The position numbers and the translations under genes were made by a program. Of a stretch of DNA of 37,282 bases, positions 17,620 through 26,616 are shown piece after piece. How positions within the stretch are numbered: position 1 is the first letter of the stretch; every line of letters begins with the position of its first letter. This DNA is from Geobacillus jurassicus NBRC 107829 (lineage in GTDB: Bacteria > Bacillota > Bacilli > Bacillales > Anoxybacillaceae): positions 1-37,282 of the forward strand of contig NZ_BCQG01000038.1 in the NCBI RefSeq assembly GCF_001544315.1. The letters run 5' to 3'. The notes beneath the pieces were generated by a model. It saw nothing but the letters and a program-made list of their open reading frames with translations, ran no database searches and had not been told where the DNA came from.

Positions 17620-19179
17620 GTGAAAAAGAAGTATTGGTCTTACGTCTTGCTTGTTCTCATGCTTGCCATTTCTGGAGCATTGGCTGGATGCGCAGGCAAA
17701 TCCGCTTCTAACAATGCCTCATCCGGATCACAAGGGAAAGAAAACGTTGCCCAAGAATTGACGTATGCGATGACATCTGACGTCGTTGGCCTTTCGCCGA
17801 TTTTAACGAACGACTCTGTATCATCGACGGTTATCGATCAAGTGTATGAAACGTTGTTCGTCCGCGATCCAGAGACGATGGAAATCAAGCCGCATTTGGC
17901 GGAATCGTATGAAACTCCAGATGATAAAACGTGGGTTATTAAATTGAGAAAAGGCATCAAGTTTCATGATGGCACTGATTTTAACGCCGAAGCAGTCAAG
18001 TATACGTTTGATAAGCTGAGAGATCCGAAGACGGCGGCGCCGCGGGCCTCGCTTCTTGAACCGGTTGAATCGGTCGAAGTGAAAGATGATTACACGGTAG
18101 TAATCAAAACCAAGTACCCATATGGCCCGATGTTGGCGGCTTTGTCACATACGAATGCTTCTATCGTCAGTCCGACAGCCGATCAAAAGCAAGACTTGAT
18201 GAAACAGCCAGTTGGCACCGGTCCGTTTAAATTTGTCGAATGGGTGCCGGGCGACCATGTGACATTAGAGAAAAACGATGACTATTGGCAAGGTGCGCCG
18301 AAGCTGGAGAAAGTGACGTTCAAAGTTGTTCCGGAAGTGACGACCGCGATTTCGATGCTGCAGACCGGCGATGTGCAATTTATCGACAATATCCCGGCTG
18401 AACAGTTGTCCCGCATCGAATCGATGAAAAACGTCCAGCTGATTAAAAAAGAGGGCACGCCGGTCTACTATTTAGGGTTTAATATGAAAAAGAAACCAAT
18501 GAACGAACTCGCCTTCCGTCAGGCCGTTTCCTATGCGATCAACAAAGATGAGTATATTCAGCAGCTGAAAGGACTTGGGGTGAAATCAAACAGTGTCATC
18601 GGCCCGAAAGTGTTCGGCTATGATGAATCGTCAGAAAACGTCGCTTACACCTATGATCCGGAAAAAGCGAAACAGCTCGTTGAAGAGCATGGCTATAAAG
18701 GAATAACGATTAAAATGCTTGTAGCCAATACAGCAACCCATATGAAAATGGCGGAGATCGTTCAAGCCCAGTTGAAAGAAGTTGGTATCAACGCCGAAAT
18801 CGAATCGATGGAGTGGGGAACATTCTTAGATTCAGCGAGACAAGGGAAATATGATATAACATTCCTAAGTTGGGCGAATCTCACTGCTGATGGTAGCGAG
18901 TTGTTTTATCCGAACTTTCATTCAAAAAATATGGGGGCAACAAATCGAATCTTCTACAACAACCCAACGTTCGATAAACTCGTAGAAGAGTCGCGCACGG
19001 CTATTGACCCAGAAGTACGCAAGCAAAAGTTAAAAGAAGCGAATGAATTCTTGCTGAAAGACGCAGCCGTTGTCGTGATGAACCACGGCGTTGTGACGGC
19101 AGCCGTCGATCAATCGGTGAAAGGATTGGAGATCGATCCGACAGGACAATGGTCGCTCTATCACGTTCATAGAGAGTAG
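17620..19179 (+). CDS. Peptide-type ABC transporter substrate-binding lipoprotein
   Basis: Extracellular solute-binding protein (SBP family 5), 519 residues, tethered to the membrane as a lipoprotein: positive N-terminus, hydrophobic core and lipobox LAGC with C24. The mature part has the family signature regions [26 protein letters not shown] (spanning the typical WxxxLRxGVxFHDG) and [14 protein letters not shown]. The start is GTG at 17620 with GGAGGGA 6 nt upstream; an in-frame TTG at 17605 lies before that ribosome site. Fewer rare codons and slightly lower G+C than the nuo genes are noticeable but not striking. Sets the specificity of the importer. Confidence 0.92.
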   Translation: MKKKYWSYVLLVLMLAISGALAGCAGKSASNNASSGSQGKENVAQELTYAMTSDVVGLSPILTNDSVSSTVIDQVYETLFVRDPETMEIKPHLAESYETPDDKTWVIKLRKGIKFHDGTDFNAEAVKYTFDKLRDPKTAAPRASLLEPVESVEVKDDYTVVIKTKYPYGPMLAALSHTNASIVSPTADQKQDLMKQPVGTGPFKFVEWVPGDHVTLEKNDDYWQGAPKLEKVTFKVVPEVTTAISMLQTGDVQFIDNIPAEQLSRIESMKNVQLIKKEGTPVYYLGFNMKKKPMNELAFRQAVSYAINKDEYIQQLKGLGVKSNSVIGPKVFGYDESSENVAYTYDPEKAKQLVEEHGYKGITIKMLVANTATHMKMAEIVQAQLKEVGINAEIESMEWGTFLDSARQGKYDITFLSWANLTADGSELFYPNFHSKNMGATNRIFYNNPTFDKLVEESRTAIDPEVRKQKLKEANEFLLKDAAVVVMNHGVVTAAVDQSVKGLEIDPTGQWSLYHVHRE

Positions 19180-19187
19180 GGGATAGC

Positions 19188-20192
19188 ATGGCTGAAACAT
19201 TGCTGCGTGTCGAGAACCTTGTCACGACCTTCAGCACGACGGAGGGAAAAGTCTCCGCAGTGCGGGGGGTTTCTTTTTCGGTTCGCAAAGGAGAAACACT
19301 CTGCATCGTCGGCGAATCAGGATGTGGAAAAAGCATCACCTCGCTGTCTATTATGAGGTTGCTGCCAAACAACGGAACGATCGAGAGTGGGTCGATTGAG
19401 TTCGCCGGCCGCGACTTGGTGAAATTGTCGAAAGAAGAGCTGCGCCGCATCCGCGGCAATGAAATCTCAATGATTTTCCAAGAACCAATGACGGCGCTCA
19501 ACCCTGTGTTTACAGTTGGTTATCAACTTCGTGAGCCATTGATGCTTCATCAAAAACTGTCGAAACGGGAAGCGCACGAACGAAGCATTGAACTGCTCAA
19601 GCAAGTCGGCATCCCGTTTCCGGAAAAGCGGATGAAACAATACCCGCATGAGTTGAGCGGCGGGATGAGGCAGCGTGTCATGATCGCCATGGCGCTTGCC
19701 TGCCATCCGAGCTTGCTTATTGCGGATGAACCGACAACTGCTTTGGATGTGACCATTCAGGCGCAAATTTTGGATTTGATCAATGAGTTGAAACAAAAAT
19801 TGAATATGGCCGTCATTTTGATCACTCATGACATGGGCGTGGTCGCGGAAATGGCGGATCGAGTGATGGTCATGTACGCTGGTGAGAAAGTGGAAGAAGG
19901 CGATGTCGAAAGTATTTTCGCCAACCCGCGCCACCCGTACACAAAAGGGTTGTTGAAATCCGTGCCGAGCGTCGATGATGAGGAGTATTCGCTTGAACCG
20001 ATTCCAGGGACGCTACCGAGCTTGCACGAACGAATTGACGGTTGCCGCTTCCACCCGCGCTGTCCGTTTGCGACCGACCAATGCCGCACGGCGCCGCCGC
20101 CAGAGAAAACGATCAGCGCCAGCCATTCTGTCCGTTGCTGGCTAGAGGAGGGAGCCCACAGCCATGAGCCAGTCCAAGCAGCCACTTCTTAA
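19188..20192 (+). CDS. Peptide-type ABC transporter ATP-binding protein (DppD-like)
   Basis: First ATPase of the importer, 334 residues. Walker A GESGCGKS at residues 42-49, Q-loop in [14 protein letters not shown], signature LSGGMRQRV, Walker [14 protein letters not shown] and the H-loop ITHD are all intact. The C-terminal oligopeptide-transporter extension carries cysteines in [10 protein letters not shown] and DQCRTAPP, typical of DppD/OppD proteins, where some members bind a [4Fe-4S] cluster. Its 3' end overlaps the next ATPase gene by 29 nt. Confidence 0.93.
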   Translation: MAETLLRVENLVTTFSTTEGKVSAVRGVSFSVRKGETLCIVGESGCGKSITSLSIMRLLPNNGTIESGSIEFAGRDLVKLSKEELRRIRGNEISMIFQEPMTALNPVFTVGYQLREPLMLHQKLSKREAHERSIELLKQVGIPFPEKRMKQYPHELSGGMRQRVMIAMALACHPSLLIADEPTTALDVTIQAQILDLINELKQKLNMAVILITHDMGVVAEMADRVMVMYAGEKVEEGDVESIFANPRHPYTKGLLKSVPSVDDEEYSLEPIPGTLPSLHERIDGCRFHPRCPFATDQCRTAPPPEKTISASHSVRCWLEEGAHSHEPVQAATS

Positions 20193-21141
20193 GCTGGAAA
20201 ACGTCAAAAAATATTACCCAATCAGAGGGGGACTGCTGCGGCGTATCCAAGGCTATGTCAAAGCGGTCGAAAACGTCTCCCTCGATGTGTTTGCCGGGGA
20301 AAGCATCGGCATCGTCGGTGAATCGGGATGCGGAAAATCGACGCTCGGCCGAACGATTCTCGGCCTTGAAGAGGCGACGGGTGGCGCCATCTTCTTTCGG
20401 GGTGAGGAGATCAGCCGCTTGCCGGAACGGCAACGCAAAAAGTGGAAAAAAGAGATGCAGATGGTGTTCCAAGATCCGTACGCGTCGCTCAACCCTCGCC
20501 AACGCATCGGCCATGCCTTGGAAGAAGCGTTTGTCATCCATACGAACATGACAAAGGCTGAACGCGAAGAGCGGGTATTGCAATTGCTTCAAGAAGTCGG
20601 GCTTCGCCCAGAACATTACGACCGGTACCCGCATGAATTCAGCGGCGGACAGCGGCAGCGGATTGGCATCGCCCGAGCCATTGCCTTGAATCCGTCGCTC
20701 GTTATTTGCGACGAGGCGGTGTCTGCTTTGGACGTATCTGTGCAAGCGCAAATCATTAAGTTATTAAAAGACATTCAAGAAAAGCACGAACTGACGTATT
20801 TGTTTATTTCCCACGATTTAGGGGTCGTGCGTCATTTTTGTAATCGTGTGCTTGTCATGTATTTAGGCCATGCAGTGGAGCTGGCTCCGTCGCGGGAGCT
20901 GTACGCCAATCCGCTCCATCCATATACAAAAGCATTGCTGTCCGCCATTCCTCGGCCGAAACCGGGCGTGAAGCGGGAGCGCATTCGTCTTGAAGGCGAC
21001 TTGCCGAACCCGGCCAACCCGCCAAAAGGATGCCCGTTCCATACGCGCTGCCCGGTGGCGACAGAACGATGCAAACAAGAGCGGCCGGAGTGGAAAGAAG
21101 CGGCTTCAAGCCATTTCGTCGCTTGCCATGAAGTGAAGTGA
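20164..21141 (+). CDS. Peptide-type ABC transporter ATP-binding protein (DppF-like)
   Basis: Second ATPase of the importer, 325 residues. Walker [10 protein letters not shown] at 52-60, Q-loop MVFQDPYASLNPRQ, signature FSGGQRQRIGIARA, Walker B LVICDEAVSALDV and H-loop FISHD are intact. The Walker B reads CDEAVSALD, the usual form for OppF/DppF. A cysteine-bearing C-terminal tail (GCPFHTRCPVATERC) matches the partner ATPase. The ATG at 20164 lies inside the previous gene behind GGAGGGAG. GGT follows 12 nt after the stop. Confidence 0.93.
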   Translation: MSQSKQPLLKLENVKKYYPIRGGLLRRIQGYVKAVENVSLDVFAGESIGIVGESGCGKSTLGRTILGLEEATGGAIFFRGEEISRLPERQRKKWKKEMQMVFQDPYASLNPRQRIGHALEEAFVIHTNMTKAEREERVLQLLQEVGLRPEHYDRYPHEFSGGQRQRIGIARAIALNPSLVICDEAVSALDVSVQAQIIKLLKDIQEKHELTYLFISHDLGVVRHFCNRVLVMYLGHAVELAPSRELYANPLHPYTKALLSAIPRPKPGVKRERIRLEGDLPNPANPPKGCPFHTRCPVATERCKQERPEWKEAASSHFVACHEVK

Positions 21142-21153
21142 GGAGGGGTTGCC

Positions 21154-22758
21154 ATGGACTACCTATACCACCCATACCCATCGCAGCGGATGACGGTGTT
21201 TGCCAAAAACGGCGTCGTCGCAACGTCGCAGCCGCTCGCGGCGCAAGCGGGGCTTGATGTGTTGAAAAAAGGCGGCAATGCCATTGATGCGGCGATCGCC
21301 GCGGCCGCCTGTTTAACGGTCGTTGAGCCGACATCGAACGGCATCGGCGGCGATGCGTTCGCCCTCGTTTGGACGAACGGGAAGCCGTATGGATTGAACG
21401 CAAGCGGCTATGCGCCGAAAGCGATCTCGATTGGAGCGCTCAAAGAGCGCGGCTATACGGAGATGCCGAAATACGGCTTCGCTCCGGTGACCGTTCCGGG
21501 GGCGCCGGCGGCGTGGGCGGCGCTGTCCAAGCGCTTTGGCCGCCTGCCGCTTGCGGAAACGCTCGCGCCGGCGATCGCCTATGCGGAAAACGGCTATCCG
21601 GTGTCGCCAGTGCTCGGAAAGTACTGGGCTGCGGCGTTCCGTACATACAAAGAAGCGCTTCGTGGGCCGGAGTTCGCCGCCTGGTTTGCAACGTTTGCGC
21701 CGGGCGGCCGCGCGCCGAAGATCGGCGAGGTGTGGGCGTCACCGGATCATGCCGCGACGCTTCGCTTGATCGCTGAAACCGAGGCAGAAAGCTTTTACCG
21801 CGGCGAGCTGGCGGAAAAAATTGCTGCTTTCTCGAAGCAATACGGCGGCTTTTTGGCGGCGGATGACCTCGCCGAGTACGAGCCGGAATGGGTTGAGCCG
21901 ATCTCTGTCTCCTACCGCGGCTATGAGGTGTGGGAAATTCCGCCGAACGGTCAAGGGCTTGTGGCCTTAATGGCGTTAAACATCATGAACGGGTTTGACG
22001 TGCCAAGTGTCCCGGATGTCGAGACGCACCACCGGCAAATCGAGGCGATGAAGCTTGCCTTTGCCGATGGGAAAGCGTACATCGCCGACCGCCGCTATAT
22101 GAGCTGCAGCCCAGACGAGCTGTTGTCGGAGTCGTTTGCCGCCGCGCGCCGGGCGCAAATCGGCGAGGAGGCGCTCACACCGGAGCCGGGGACGCCGCCA
22201 AAAGGCGGAACGGTCTATTTGGCCGCCGCCGACGGCGAAGGCAATATGGTATCATTCATCCAAAGCAACTATATGGGCTTCGGTTCGGGCCTTGTCGTCC
22301 CAGGCACCGGCATCGCCTTGCACAACCGTGGCCATAACTTTGTCTTCGATGAACGCCATCCGAATGGGCTGGCGCCGCGGAAAAAGCCGTATCATACGAT
22401 CATCCCTGGCTTTTTGACCAAAGGCGGCACGCCGGTCGGTCCGTTCGGCGTCATGGGCGGATTCATGCAGCCGCAAGGGCATTTGCAAGTGATCATGAAC
22501 ACGGTCGATTTTGACTTGAACCCGCAAGCGGCGCTCGATGCGCCACGTTGGCAGTGGATGGAAGGAAAAACGGTGTTGGTGGAGCCGCACTTCCCGCGCC
22601 ATATCGCCGAAGCGCTCGCCCGCAAAGGGCATGACATCCGTGTGGCGCTTGACGGAGGTCCGTTCGGCCGCGGGCAAATCATTTGGCGCGATCCTGACAC
22701 CGGCGTGCTCGCCGCCGGGACGGAGCCGCGCACGGACGGTGCAGTCGCCGCTTGGTGA
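21154..22758 (+). CDS. ywrD: Gamma-glutamyltransferase, cytoplasmic YwrD type
   Basis: Ntn-hydrolase that cleaves or transfers the gamma-glutamyl group of glutathione and related peptides. It has 534 residues and is expected to self-cleave before the nucleophilic threonine, here T353 in KGGTVYLAAADGEGN, giving ~352- and ~182-residue chains. Other family signatures are GGNAIDAAIAAAACLTVVEP and SNGIGGDAFALV near the N-terminus and YMGFGSGLVVPGTGIALHN after the nucleophile. No signal peptide is present, unlike secreted Bacillus Ggt, so it should act inside the cell on imported substrate. AGGAGGGG lies upstream of the ATG at 21154. It directly follows the importer genes. Confidence 0.92.
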   Translation: MDYLYHPYPSQRMTVFAKNGVVATSQPLAAQAGLDVLKKGGNAIDAAIAAAACLTVVEPTSNGIGGDAFALVWTNGKPYGLNASGYAPKAISIGALKERGYTEMPKYGFAPVTVPGAPAAWAALSKRFGRLPLAETLAPAIAYAENGYPVSPVLGKYWAAAFRTYKEALRGPEFAAWFATFAPGGRAPKIGEVWASPDHAATLRLIAETEAESFYRGELAEKIAAFSKQYGGFLAADDLAEYEPEWVEPISVSYRGYEVWEIPPNGQGLVALMALNIMNGFDVPSVPDVETHHRQIEAMKLAFADGKAYIADRRYMSCSPDELLSESFAAARRAQIGEEALTPEPGTPPKGGTVYLAAADGEGNMVSFIQSNYMGFGSGLVVPGTGIALHNRGHNFVFDERHPNGLAPRKKPYHTIIPGFLTKGGTPVGPFGVMGGFMQPQGHLQVIMNTVDFDLNPQAALDAPRWQWMEGKTVLVEPHFPRHIAEALARKGHDIRVALDGGPFGRGQIIWRDPDTGVLAAGTEPRTDGAVAAW

Positions 22759-22783
22759 GACTAGCGATAAAGGGATGACTTCG

Positions 22784-23365
22784 ATGAACCAATGGCATTT
22801 ATTTCTCGCTTTTTTCCGCGTCGGCATGCTTGGGTACGGGGGCGGTCCGTCTTCGATCCCGCTCGTGCGCGCTGAAGTGGTGACGAAATACCGCTGGATG
22901 ACCGATGAAGAATTCGCGGAGATTTTGGCCATCGCCAACGCCTTGCCTGGCCCGATCGCGACGAAGCTTGCGGGATATATCGGCTATCGCGTCGGCGGCG
23001 CACTTGGTTTAGTGAACGCCGTGTTGGCGACGACCGCCCCGACGGTCGTGTTGATGATCGTGCTGTTGGCCGTGCTGTCGTCGTTCAAGGATACGCCGTG
23101 GGTCGCCGGGATGACGAAAGCGGTCGTGCCGGTCGTGGCTGTCATGCTCGCCGAGATGACGTGGCAGTTCGCTAAACAGGCGCGCGCCGCCCTCGGCTGG
23201 CGGCCGGCCGCCCTGCTCCTTCTTGCCTGCTTTTTGGCCTTGCAGTGGCTCGGCCTCCATCCGGCGCTTGTGGTCGCAGTGTTGCTTGCGGCGGCGTTTG
23301 TCGGCCGAAGCAAGCCAAAGGCGGCGGATAGAGACAAAGGCGGAGAAAGGAGGGCGTCGTCATGA
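22784..23365 (+). CDS. ywrB: Chromate-transporter-family protein, first of a pair (YwrB-like)
   Basis: Short-chain CHR-family membrane protein, 193 residues with about five or six hydrophobic segments. The CHR motifs GYGGGPSSIPL (from residue ~18) and NALPGPIATK are present. In other bacteria such half-size proteins work in pairs encoded side by side and can confer chromate efflux; the natural substrate may differ. A much longer open frame from 22538 runs through the end of the GGT gene in another phase; the ATG at 22784, after AAGGGATG, is where the conserved sequence starts. It overlaps the next gene by 4 nt. Confidence 0.88.
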   Translation: MNQWHLFLAFFRVGMLGYGGGPSSIPLVRAEVVTKYRWMTDEEFAEILAIANALPGPIATKLAGYIGYRVGGALGLVNAVLATTAPTVVLMIVLLAVLSSFKDTPWVAGMTKAVVPVVAVMLAEMTWQFAKQARAALGWRPAALLLLACFLALQWLGLHPALVVAVLLAAAFVGRSKPKAADRDKGGERRASS

Positions 23366-23895
23366 TCTATTGGCAGCTGTTTCTCGCCTTTTTTTGGCCC
23401 GGCATTCTCGGCTACGGCGGCGGCCCGGCTTCCATTCCGCTCATCGAGCACGAAGTCGTTGACCGCTACGGCTGGATGACGGTCAACGAGTTCAGCGAAG
23501 TGCTGGCGCTTGGCAACTCTCTTCCCGGCCCCATTGCGACGAAAATGGCCGGCTATATCGGATACGAACAGGCTGGCGTCCTTGGCGCTATTGTCGCAGT
23601 GTTTGCCAGCGTCGCTCCGTCGCTTGTTTTGCTGCTGGCGCTCTTGCAACTGTTGTACAAATGGAAAGACGCGCCGCAAGTGAAGCGGCTTACCGCCTAT
23701 ATCCGCCCAGCGATCGCCGTGATGCTTGCAATCATGGCCATCGACTTTTTCCGTGAGTCGTATGAAGGGGCCGGGCTCGGCCAAACGGTGTTTCTTGCCG
23801 CCGCCAGCGCCTTTTTGATGTTTGGCAAATGGCGCCTGCACCCGGCGTACGTCATCGCCTTGTCGCTTGTGTACGGGGCTTTCTTTTTGTCGTAA
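23362..23895 (+). CDS. ywrA: Chromate-transporter-family protein, second of a pair (YwrA-like)
   Basis: Second short-chain CHR protein, 177 residues, paralogous to its upstream neighbour: GYGGGPASIPL, NSLPGPIATK and the same helix pattern. The ATG overlaps the preceding stop by 4 nt with GGAGG close upstream, so the two are translationally coupled and likely form a heterodimer. It is the last gene of the importer-GGT transcription unit, ended by a hairpin terminator ~30 nt on. The physiological substrate is unknown; sulfate or chromate-like anions are suggested by family knowledge only. Confidence 0.88.
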   Translation: MIYWQLFLAFFWPGILGYGGGPASIPLIEHEVVDRYGWMTVNEFSEVLALGNSLPGPIATKMAGYIGYEQAGVLGAIVAVFASVAPSLVLLLALLQLLYKWKDAPQVKRLTAYIRPAIAVMLAIMAIDFFRESYEGAGLGQTVFLAAASAFLMFGKWRLHPAYVIALSLVYGAFFLS

Positions 23896-23924
23896 TGCAG
23901 GGAAAATCCTTTCGGCGCTACAAC

Positions 23925-23960
23925 GGGATGCTTCATCCCTGGGTGAGCATCCCTCTTTTT
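23925..23960 (+). terminator. Rho-independent terminator after ywrA
   Basis: GGGATGCT (23925-23932) pairs with AGCATCCC (23946-23953). TCTTTTT follows. Confidence 0.88.
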
Positions 23961-24017
23961 GTGGCAGTGCGGGCAAAAAAGAACATCGATGCATAAATTC
24001 CTGTTGGAAAAGGCCGC

Positions 24018-24044
24018 AAAAAGCGCTCGGGACAGGAGCGTTTT
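24018..24044. terminator. Second hairpin, possibly bidirectional terminator
   Basis: CGCTC (24024-24028) pairs with GAGCG (24036-24040), flanked by A5 and T4. It has a T-run in both directions and lies between convergent genes, so it could end the minus-strand gene as well. Confidence 0.5.
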
Positions 24045-24106
24045 CCTAATTTAGACGCCGGATGGCGAGCACGGCAACAGCCGCGAAGGCGAAACCGGCA
24101 GCGCCT

Positions 24107-24613
24107 TCACTCGACCGTAAACGTCACTTTCGCTCTTGCATTGGGCCAATTTCGGTCAGCGAGCCACCACTCGAGCGCATACTCTCCTGGCTCCAAGCCG
24201 CGGAACGTCTCTTGAAATGACAGTTCTTCCCCCGGCTTTAACGTCCGTTCTTCATAAATCTGTGTAAACATTTTCCCTTCGCTGAACTGCTTCACCTTTT
24301 GCCCATCGCGATACAAGATGTAATCGTATTTTTTTCCGCTCGTGAATGTCACCGTTTGCACGCGTTCGGTTTGGTTTTTCACTGTGAATGTAAACACATA
24401 GGCGCCGTTTTCCTTCTCATATCTCAATGACGGCTCAAGCGTCCCAGCAATGATTCCTTTTCCCCCCGCTTGGGCCGGTTTGCCCGCCGGAGCGGGGCCA
24501 AGCAAATCGTCTTTCGCCTGCGGCCGCTCGCTGCCATTTGTATACATAAACAACGCGATCGCTGTCACTCCGGCCAACGCCGCGATGAGACCGATTGTTT
24601 TTCCTTTGCCCAT
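24107..24613 (-). CDS. Membrane-anchored BsuPI-domain protein
   Basis: A 168-residue protein with an N-terminal membrane anchor or uncleaved signal (about residues 6-21), a Pro/Ala/Gly linker, and a C-terminal beta-rich domain. That domain matches the BsuPI intracellular proteinase inhibitor pattern: FTFTVKNQTERVQTVTFTSGKKYDYILYRDGQ (read in two parts), MFTQIYEERTLKPGE, and FRGLEPGEYALEWWL. B. subtilis BsuPI is cytoplasmic, whereas this one should face outside. The ATG at 24613 has AAGGAGG 8 nt upstream; an in-frame ATG 15 codons earlier lies before that site. Inhibitory activity is not established for anchored relatives. Confidence 0.75.
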   Translation of the reverse strand: MGKGKTIGLIAALAGVTAIALFMYTNGSERPQAKDDLLGPAPAGKPAQAGGKGIIAGTLEPSLRYEKENGAYVFTFTVKNQTERVQTVTFTSGKKYDYILYRDGQKVKQFSEGKMFTQIYEERTLKPGEELSFQETFRGLEPGEYALEWWLADRNWPNARAKVTFTVE

Positions 24614-24699
24614 GCATTTGTCCTCCTTTTGCCCTTTATACTTATAGTCGTTTCCCATTTCTCTTTCGTTACAAACCGCAAAAAATTGTGAAAAAACCG

Positions 24700-24727
24700 T
24701 TGTCCGCCTTGATATTTCTGGTATATA
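24700..24727 (+). promoter_or_regulatory. Possible sigma-A promoter upstream of spoIIID
   Basis: TTGTCC (24700-24705) and TATATA (24722-24727) with 16-nt spacing and an extended TG before the -10. A sigma-E promoter is expected for spoIIID but none was clear in the 260 nt upstream. Confidence 0.35.
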
Positions 24728-24922
24728 TGCCCGATTTGTCTAATAAAATGTTACAAATTGAACAGCAATGAGAGTGGTTGAGGTGGGGATCGTTCACAAC
24801 CGGCAAGCGACGCGATGAAGACGCTTCTAAGACATCCAGCGAAAGCGGCGCTCATCATTGGCAAGACGAGTCTCATTTCACACTTCTCACTTCTCACATC
24901 CAACTTAGGGAGGGCGAGTGGT

Positions 24923-25186
24923 GTGCACGATTACATCAAAGAGCGTACGATCAAGATTGGCAAGTATATCGTGGAGACGAGGAAAACCGTTCGCGTCATC
25001 GCGAAAGAATTTGGCGTATCCAAAAGCACCGTGCATAAAGACTTGACCGAGCGGCTGCCGGAAATCAACCCGGAGCTGGCCCAAGAAGTAAAACAAATTC
25101 TCGATTACCATAAATCGATCCGCCATTTGCGCGGCGGGGAGGCAACGAAGAAAAAGTATAAAAAGCAGGCAGTGAAAAACAACTGA
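24923..25186 (+). CDS. spoIIID: Sporulation transcriptional regulator SpoIIID
   Basis: Mother-cell DNA-binding protein that switches genes on and off in the sigma-E stage and helps turn on sigK. The 87 residues begin (V/M)HDYIKERTIKIG and contain the helix-turn-helix in VRVIAKEFGVSKSTVHKDLTE; the sequence is close to B. subtilis SpoIIID throughout, with a different basic tail (KKKYKKQAVKNN). The start is GTG at 24923 with GGGAGGG 8 nt upstream. An ATG at 24815 in the same frame would add 36 residues absent from relatives. Gene order spoIIID-mbl is as in Bacillus. Confidence 0.96.
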   Translation: MHDYIKERTIKIGKYIVETRKTVRVIAKEFGVSKSTVHKDLTERLPEINPELAQEVKQILDYHKSIRHLRGGEATKKKYKKQAVKNN

Positions 25187-25235
25187 CTTTTTCCTTGCCA
25201 TCTGCCGTTTGCAGTATCATTCCGGCAAGCAAATA

Positions 25236-25244
25236 TGGTAAAAT
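25236..25244 (+). promoter_or_regulatory. Extended -10 element upstream of mbl
   Basis: TGGTAAAAT matches the extended -10 TGNTATAAT with one mismatch, ~50 nt before mbl. No good -35 was found, which is tolerated by extended -10 promoters. Confidence 0.4.
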
Positions 25245-25292
25245 AAACAATTAGGAATGATTTTAGGGCAGAGGCAAGGAGGAGCAAGTCAT

Positions 25293-26294
25293 ATGTTTTC
25301 ACGAGACATCGGCATTGACCTAGGCACGGCGAACGTCCTCATTTTCGTCAAAGGCAAAGGCATCGTGCTCAATGAGCCGTCCGTCGTGGCGATCGATAAA
25401 CACACGAACAAAGTGCTGGCAGTCGGCGAAGAAGCACGACGAATGGTCGGACGTACTCCTGGGAATATTGTTGCCATTCGGCCGCTCAAAGACGGCGTCA
25501 TCGCCGATTTTGACATTACGGAAGCGATGCTGAAACATTTTTTAAGCAAGCTCGACCTAAAAGGCTTTTTCGCCAAACCGCGCATTTTGATTTGTTGCCC
25601 GACGAACACGACATCCGTGGAACGGAAAGCGATCAAAGAGGCAGCGGAAAAAAGCGGCGGCAAAAAAGTGTACTTGGAGGAAGAGCCGAAAGTCGCAGCC
25701 ATTGGCGCCGGAATGGACATTTTTCAGCCGTGCGGAAACATGGTCGTCGATATTGGCGGTGGCACGACCGACGTGGCGGTTCTCTCGATGGGAGACATTG
25801 TCACCGCCTCTTCCATTAAAATGGCCGGGGACAAGTTCGACTTGGAAATTTTAAACTACATCAAGCGCGAATATAAGCTGCTTATCGGGGAGCGAACGGC
25901 CGAGGAAATCAAAATTAAAGTCGCAACGGTATTCCCAGGCGCACGGTCCGAAGAAATCGACGTCCGCGGCCGCGATCTCGTCACCGGACTGCCGCGCACG
26001 ATCACCGTCCGGTCGGAGGAGATCGAACGAGCGCTGCGCGAGCCGGTGTCGCTCATTGTACAAGCCGCGAAAAGCGTGCTCGAGCGCACGCCGCCGGAAT
26101 TGTCGGCGGATATTATCGACCGCGGCGTCATTTTGACAGGGGGCGGGGCACTCTTGCACGGCATCGACTTGCTTTTAGCGGAAGAGTTGAAACTGCCGGT
26201 GTTCGTCGCCGAAAACCCGATGGACTGCGTCGCCCTTGGCACCGGGATTATGCTTGAAAACATCGATCGGGCGCCGCAATCGCAGCTGATTTAA
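25293..26294 (+). CDS. mbl: MreB-like actin homologue Mbl (rod-shape determinant)
   Basis: Cytoskeletal ATPase that forms short membrane-bound filaments guiding lateral cell-wall synthesis. With the ATG at 25293 (AAGGAGG upstream) it has 333 residues, the normal Mbl length. Actin-fold motifs are present: DLGTANVLIFVKGKGIV (phosphate 1), VDIGGGTTDVAVLS (phosphate 2) and LTGGGALLHGI (adenosine). The N-terminus MFSRDIGIDLGTAN is that of Mbl rather than MreB, and position between spoIIID and flhO confirms the paralogue. A 12-codon in-frame extension upstream precedes the ribosome site and is rejected. Confidence 0.96.
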   Translation: MFSRDIGIDLGTANVLIFVKGKGIVLNEPSVVAIDKHTNKVLAVGEEARRMVGRTPGNIVAIRPLKDGVIADFDITEAMLKHFLSKLDLKGFFAKPRILICCPTNTTSVERKAIKEAAEKSGGKKVYLEEEPKVAAIGAGMDIFQPCGNMVVDIGGGTTDVAVLSMGDIVTASSIKMAGDKFDLEILNYIKREYKLLIGERTAEEIKIKVATVFPGARSEEIDVRGRDLVTGLPRTITVRSEEIERALREPVSLIVQAAKSVLERTPPELSADIIDRGVILTGGGALLHGIDLLLAEELKLPVFVAENPMDCVALGTGIMLENIDRAPQSQLI

Positions 26295-26616
26295 AACGCC
26301 GGCGGTGAAATGGTGAACGCCCTTCCGCAAGGAGATTGTTCACATTGATCAACCTTATGGAGCCAACTTTTTGGTGCATTCGGGCGCAGACCGCTTTGGA
26401 AGAACGTTGTCTTCTCATTGCGTGGTGGAATTCGTCATGAAAGTGGAAACGGCTGCCGCTGGGACAAGCGTTGCGGACAAAAAAGGAACGGCTGGGGATG
26501 CCGCGGCTGCCCTCGTCCGCTTATAATGGAAAGGAGCGGAGCGGTTAGCCCGCCTGCCGCCTGCTTGGCAACAAGGAAGGCTTTTCTTTACTGATCGGAC
26601 AAGCGAGGTGCTGGTC
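26295..26616. other. Intergenic region mbl-flhO (322 nt)
   Basis: No gene is firmly supported. It contains a TATAAT at 26522-26527 without a good -35, possibly the flhO promoter, and an open frame of 70 codons (26317-26527) without a standard start in its first part. A 31-codon TTG-initiated ORF (26345-26440) follows an AAGGAG at 26329-26334. No sigma-D promoter was recognised. See the matching finding. Confidence 0.45.

Noticed and set aside
22538-22783. Upstream extension of the ywrB frame through the end of the GGT gene
   Set aside because: The extension is antiphase to GGT and lacks conserved sequence; CHR homology begins at the ATG at 22784.
22984-23994. 336-codon minus-strand frame antisense to ywrB and ywrA
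   Set aside because: Basic, low-complexity product opposite two clearly coding CHR genes; a codon-bias shadow.
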